Assembly (NCBI GenBank): GCA_005223375.1
Contig: RXOD01006361.1
Coordinates: 1 to 10,568 of the forward strand
DNA: 10,568 nucleotides
Direction: 5' to 3'
From: Amoebophrya sp. AT5.2
Lineage: Eukaryota > Sar > Dinophyceae > Syndiniales > Amoebophryaceae
Part shown: positions 7,929-10,568 of the stretch, piece by piece
Layout: each line of letters begins with the position of its first letter
How positions within the stretch are numbered: position 1 is the first letter of the stretch
Notes under the pieces: model-generated
Seen by the model: only the letters and a program-made list of their open reading frames with translations
Told to the model about the DNA's origin: nothing
Database searches by the model: none
Program-made: the position numbers and the translations under genes

Positions 7929-8218
7929 CTATCGCCAGCCAGAGCCACTATACGTGTAGCTGTAGCTGCTAGAAGCTCATAGATTTTGATTTCACTTTCA
8001 GCATCATGATGTGATCATCAAACTCCAAGTCGTCCTGTCCAGCAAGAACGACCATGACAACTTTCATGATGCGTCCGCCAGCTCCTGAACGTCCTCGCAC
8101 TTCTTGAGCTCGCTCGTCATTCTGCTTGAAGAGTTGCCCAGAGAAGCTTCGCTTCGCTCGCGGAGCCGCGCTCTAGCGACACGACAGGGGCAGACGCAGC
8201 AGGCGCAGGAGGGGGCCA

Positions 8219-9578
8219 ATGTCTATCTTCTTGCAGCGCCCGCCAACAGAAGCAAGCGCGCCCGGCGCGGGCGTAGTGGACCAGATCGAGATCGGTTCTC
8301 CGATACTAGGCGACACGCCAGCACAAGCGCCCGTGCCGACTGGCGGAAAGGATCTTGAGCCGTCTGCAGAAAAACCCGTCCCAACCGGGTCGCAGCGACT
8401 GCAGCAGAATGGCTTGCTCTTCGCTGCAACTCCGCTAGATGGTGCTGAGCCGTTCTTTTTCGAGCATGTAAGCCCCTCCGCCGGCCGTGCCCGTCCTGCG
8501 GGGAAAGAGAAAAACTACTATGAGATCGTACCACCCACGCAGCGGTCGCTATTCGGCGAAGACGAAAGCTCGTCGGGATTCTCATCGTCTTCTGCCTCCT
8601 CGTCACGACACCAATCAAAGTCGAAATCCTCGCCCTCGGAAGGTCAAGAGGAGAAAAAGGGCCATCGAGATGATGGGGCGCCGAAAGACTCCACAGCGAC
8701 GTCCCAGTTCGTGCAGAGTGGAGGGTCGGTAGAAAGCCCGCTCGACAACGCAGCTGCCGGGAGTGCGACTGGAACGCCGCACGCGTCAGACCCTCATGGT
8801 CACGTCAAGAAAAGCAAGGAACCAACGTCCCCGTCGGCGCTTGCGAAAAGCCGAGCACGTTTCATCGCGCGAATAGTTTTCAAGAAGAATCTGCAGCTGC
8901 TTTTCAACTACATGCTTGCGTGGCGCGGTCTGGTGCTTCGACTGTCAAATAAACGCCCCAGTCTGGGGATAACACCACCGAAACGTCGCGCTCGCGCTGT
9001 TGATGCGGGGACCGAGGCTCTGCAGGATTCGGGCGACGGAGGTGCAGAGACGCGCGGGGCGCGAATGGGCTTCATGAGCGGGGTTGATGGACTAGAGGCG
9101 ACAAGTGGAGGCAGGGTGCTCGTTGTGCCGCAGGACAACCCTCAGTCGAGGGGCGGTGCAGCTTCTTCTTTCGGCGCTGGCGTAGGGAAGGTAAGAGATG
9201 CACATTGGATATCATGGTCGGCATTTTTTGTGGCACTGGCAGAGACGTCGAGTCCTGCATAAAAGTATACTTCCAAATGTAGTTTTGCCTTTTTTTTGCC
9301 ATCATCTTTTACCATCGGTTTATCAGTTAAAATTGCTATTCAATTGCGCTCAGCCTTCCGCCCGGCAGAAAGCGCACTTTTCTCGCGTGCTGCAGAACCT
9401 CGGCAACCTGCTGAAGCAGATGATGCAGGAGCGGCGAATTACCAACATGTTTCACTTCTGGCGGTCCGAAACGGCGCGCAGCACCAAGCACCAAGTACGC
9501 GTGGCGCGAGCGCAGCACCAAGCACGGGAGGCCACGGAGATTACAAAGATCCCAGCACGCGCAAGCCCGTTGCTTTAA
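8219..9578 (+). CDS. Unrecognised, largely disordered protein with two Trp-containing helical segments, two exons
   Basis: ATG at 8219 is the first Met after an in-frame TAG at 8174. Exon 1 is 8219-9190 (324 codons) and ends at consensus donor AAG|gtaaga. The T-rich tract ending tttatcag at 9326 gives exon 2 at 9327-9578 in phase 0, total 407 residues. A second in-frame acceptor (gctcag, 9353) would drop nine residues. Most of exon 1 is Pro/Gly/Ser-rich, including a Ser tract at 117-137 and charged stretches. Two ordered segments stand out: residues 212-246 (basic, with KKNLQLLFNYMLAWRGLVLR) and 325-378 (LKLLFN..., then LGNLLKQMMQERR and MFHFWRSETAR). Both are basic amphipathic helices with a Trp-Arg pair and an LLFN motif, which might bind a calmodulin- or centrin-like partner; this is a guess. 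Part of the C-terminal tail (9512-9540) is encoded by a dispersed repeat found twice more downstream. gtaagc at 8467 is a possible alternative donor. Confidence 0.6.
9512..9540 (+). repeat. Copy 1 of a dispersed ~33-bp repeat, inside the last exon
   Basis: GCAGCACCAAGCACGGGAGG followed by CCACGGAGA. It differs at about two positions from the 10148-10180 copy and from the reverse complement of the 10083-10115 copy. It lies in frame within the C-terminal codons of the preceding gene, so part of that tail may have come from an inserted element. Confidence 0.7.
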
Positions 9579-9928
9579 CACGGTCCCAATATGGGGCCAA
9601 ATATGAAAAAGAAACGGCACGCAAGTGCAAACAACTATCCCGACCTAGTGTCTGCCTTGGGCGGGGGAGTGCGTTGCGAATTGGGGACGAAAGACGTCGC
9701 CCTTGCTATCTGGATCTGGTTACAGTGGGGGTCGCGGGTTGGGTACGCGCGCAGGAGCCACCACTCGCACTCTAGATTTTGAGAGAACTTCAGCCCACTG
9801 CTGGCGGGTAGCGGGTTTCCACCCACGCACCCACCCAGCCGGGTGGCTCGGCGGGTAAGTAGTAGAGCCCGCCAACCTACGGACTTCCGGCTCTTCAATC
9901 GTGGTCCTTTTCGTAGATCATACCGACC
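9579..9928. other. Non-coding 3' flank with a GC-rich hairpin
   Basis: No supported gene. Open frames on both strands here are short and low in complexity. A perfect 6-bp stem, CCACCC (9831-9836) with GGGTGG (9841-9846) around an AGCC tetraloop, lies inside a stretch rich in cgggt and accc words. GTAAGT at 9855-9860 is a donor-like motif. Confidence 0.4.
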
Positions 9929-10040
9929 GGTATTTCCGAGGTATTTCTGAGGTATTATTTTCGCGCTCTTTTTCAAAAATCAGAAGTATTTCGGGGTTAT
10001 TTGGAGGCTATTTCTGAGGGTTATTTCGAGGTTATTCCCG
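9929..10040. repeat. Degenerate 11-bp tandem repeats (GGTTATTTCGA type)
   Basis: Units start at 9929, 9940 and 9951 (GGTATTTCCGA, GGTATTTCTGA, a decayed third), then again at 9985, 9996, 10007, 10019 and 10030 (for example GGTTATTTCGA, GGTTATTCCCG). The spacing is 11 bp with one 12-bp unit. About 23 bp of unrelated sequence separates the two blocks. On the minus strand they translate to a monotonous NLEITLRN-like peptide, which explains an apparent 113-codon ORF there. Confidence 0.75.
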
Positions 10041-10082
10041 CGCAGGCTGTTAACGTCCGGTGATCTTTGTAAACAGCGGCAC

Positions 10083-10180
10083 GAAGCTTCTCCGTGGCTT
10101 CCCGTGCCTGGTGCTGCTCCCCTCCCCTTCCCCCTACCGCCTTCCCGAGCACCAAGCGCGGGAAGCCACGGAGAAGCTTC
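10083..10180. repeat. 33-bp inverted repeat with pyrimidine-rich loop (copies 2 and 3 of the dispersed repeat)
   Basis: Left arm 10083-10115 (begins GAAGCTTCTCCGTGGCTTCC) and right arm 10148-10180 (ends AAGCCACGGAGAAGCTTC) are reverse complements over 33 bp with two mismatches, including a perfect 22-bp block. The 32-base loop is nearly all C and T with few purines. With the copy at 9512-9540 this gives three copies in 670 bp. It could be a small foldback (MITE-like) element or the ends of a decayed transposon. No terminal target-site duplication was identified. Confidence 0.75.
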
Positions 10181-10200
10181 TCCTATGATGGGACCAGGTG

Positions 10201-10221
10201 GTAAGTGGGTAAGTGGTAAGT
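10201..10221 (+). repeat. Three tandem GTAAGT splice-donor-like motifs
   Basis: GTAAGT occurs at 10201-10206, 10209-10214 and 10216-10221, just after the inverted repeat. Each is a consensus 5' splice site hexamer. It may simply be a short tandem repeat of GGTAAGTG. Confidence 0.6.
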
Positions 10222-10568
10222 GATTTTCTGCGCGAACCACTTGGCGACGAGGGACGGGCACCATTTTTCGATGCACCATTGGGCGGCTCTTCGGGGTCCC
10301 CTTTGATGGTGAGGTCTGCACCAGGAGAAAAGGCGGCTGTCCGCGGTTGGCAGCAGGCCTGATGCCCCTCCATCCTGCAGCTGAAAATCAGTTGCCACCC
10401 TACCCCTAGTAGGCGCTTGCTTTCGCCCTGCTTTCAGGCTCTAGCCCTACTAGAAGTAGCACCATAACCAATCTACATCTAGTCCCTGGGTTTTCATGGC
10501 CTTCCTGTTCCGCTCGTGGTCCCTCCCACTGGCTTACTTCCCTGCCCCCCCCTACTCCAAACAATGGG
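10222..10568. other. Window end, no supported gene
   Basis: Minus-strand ORFs of 71-113 codons overlap here, but they are Pro/Arg/Ser-rich and partly made of the repeats to the left. A small perfect hairpin, CTACT-aga-AGTAG, lies near 10447-10459. Nothing else was recognised. Confidence 0.4.

Larger units (their letters stand above)
7432..8218. other. Spacer without a convincing gene
   Basis: A + frame is open from about 7476 to 7752 (ending in VFGEQG), but it is Cys/Asn/Ser-rich, lacks an ATG at its start and has no partner exon. A second frame, open to TGA at about 7515, holds a protein-like run (DTIAFAILEEKRSKMTLLQL) that continues from the double-frame exon upstream. Both could be exon fragments. 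The rest contains an AT-rich island (7787-7800) inside paired inverted repeats, and nothing else recognised. Confidence 0.35.

Noticed and set aside
8002..8085. Short frame after tttcag with DVIIKL, resembling the first strand of the bL12 C-terminal domain
   Set aside because: The rest of the domain (conserved Lys/Gly/Leu pattern) does not follow and the frame stops after 28 codons.
8223..8618. Minus-strand 131-codon ORF
   Set aside because: Shadow of the exon at 8219-9190; Arg/Ser-rich with no features.
9980..10398. Minus-strand ORFs of 71-113 codons at the end of the window
   Set aside because: They are made largely of the tandem and inverted repeats, overlap one another in different frames, and have no recognisable domain.
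1..10568. tRNA genes, rRNA, dinoflagellate spliced-leader sequence, CRISPR
   Set aside because: No TψC-arm-like GGTTCRA with a matching acceptor stem, no spliced-leader core and no regularly spaced repeats were seen on either strand.

Overview
The window reads as eukaryotic nuclear DNA from a protist, most likely an alveolate of the dinoflagellate lineage; a syndinian parasite such as Amoebophrya would fit. The evidence is indirect. Protein-coding blocks are interrupted by short GT-AG introns (about 83-280 nt) whose removal restores the frame. All four supported genes lie head-to-tail on the + strand, as in dinoflagellate unidirectional arrays. Base composition is near-balanced, and one gene is an SR-type RNA-binding protein. 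I found no bacterial operon features, no rRNA or tRNA gene, no CRISPR array and no complete transposon.

Layout. (1) 1-2104 (perhaps to 2280): 3' part of a multi-exon gene for an almost all-helical protein. It has a diverged internal repeat of about 158 residues and a run of 11-residue amphipathic repeats like those of perilipins and other lipid-surface proteins. (2) 2281-3761: mostly non-coding, with one doubtful 72-codon ORF and possible 5' leader signals. (3) 3762-5170: a complete five-exon gene for a 203-residue RS-RRM-RGG/RS protein; this is the best-supported call. (4) 5238-6332: a mosaic of coding-like segments in changing frames, probably an unresolved multi-exon gene or a decaying one. 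(5) 6526-7431: a gene with a mitochondrial-type leader and a short helical segment resembling the N-terminal domain of ribosomal protein bL12; its second exon is ambiguous. (6) 7432-8218: no convincing gene, but an unusual pair of interleaved inverted repeats. (7) 8219-9578: a two-exon gene for a largely disordered, unrecognised protein of about 407 residues. (8) 9579-10568: repeat-rich tail with a 33-bp inverted repeat (a third copy lies inside the last exon of the preceding gene), degenerate 11-bp tandem repeats and three clustered GTAAGT motifs.

The genes show no shared pathway. At most they suggest RNA processing (SR protein), possible lipid-droplet biology (first gene) and possible mitochondrial function (third gene). 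The least explained items are the 11-mer/duplicated helical protein, the frame-hopping block at 5.2-6.3 kb, the double-frame exon at 7.2-7.4 kb and the dispersed 33-bp repeat.
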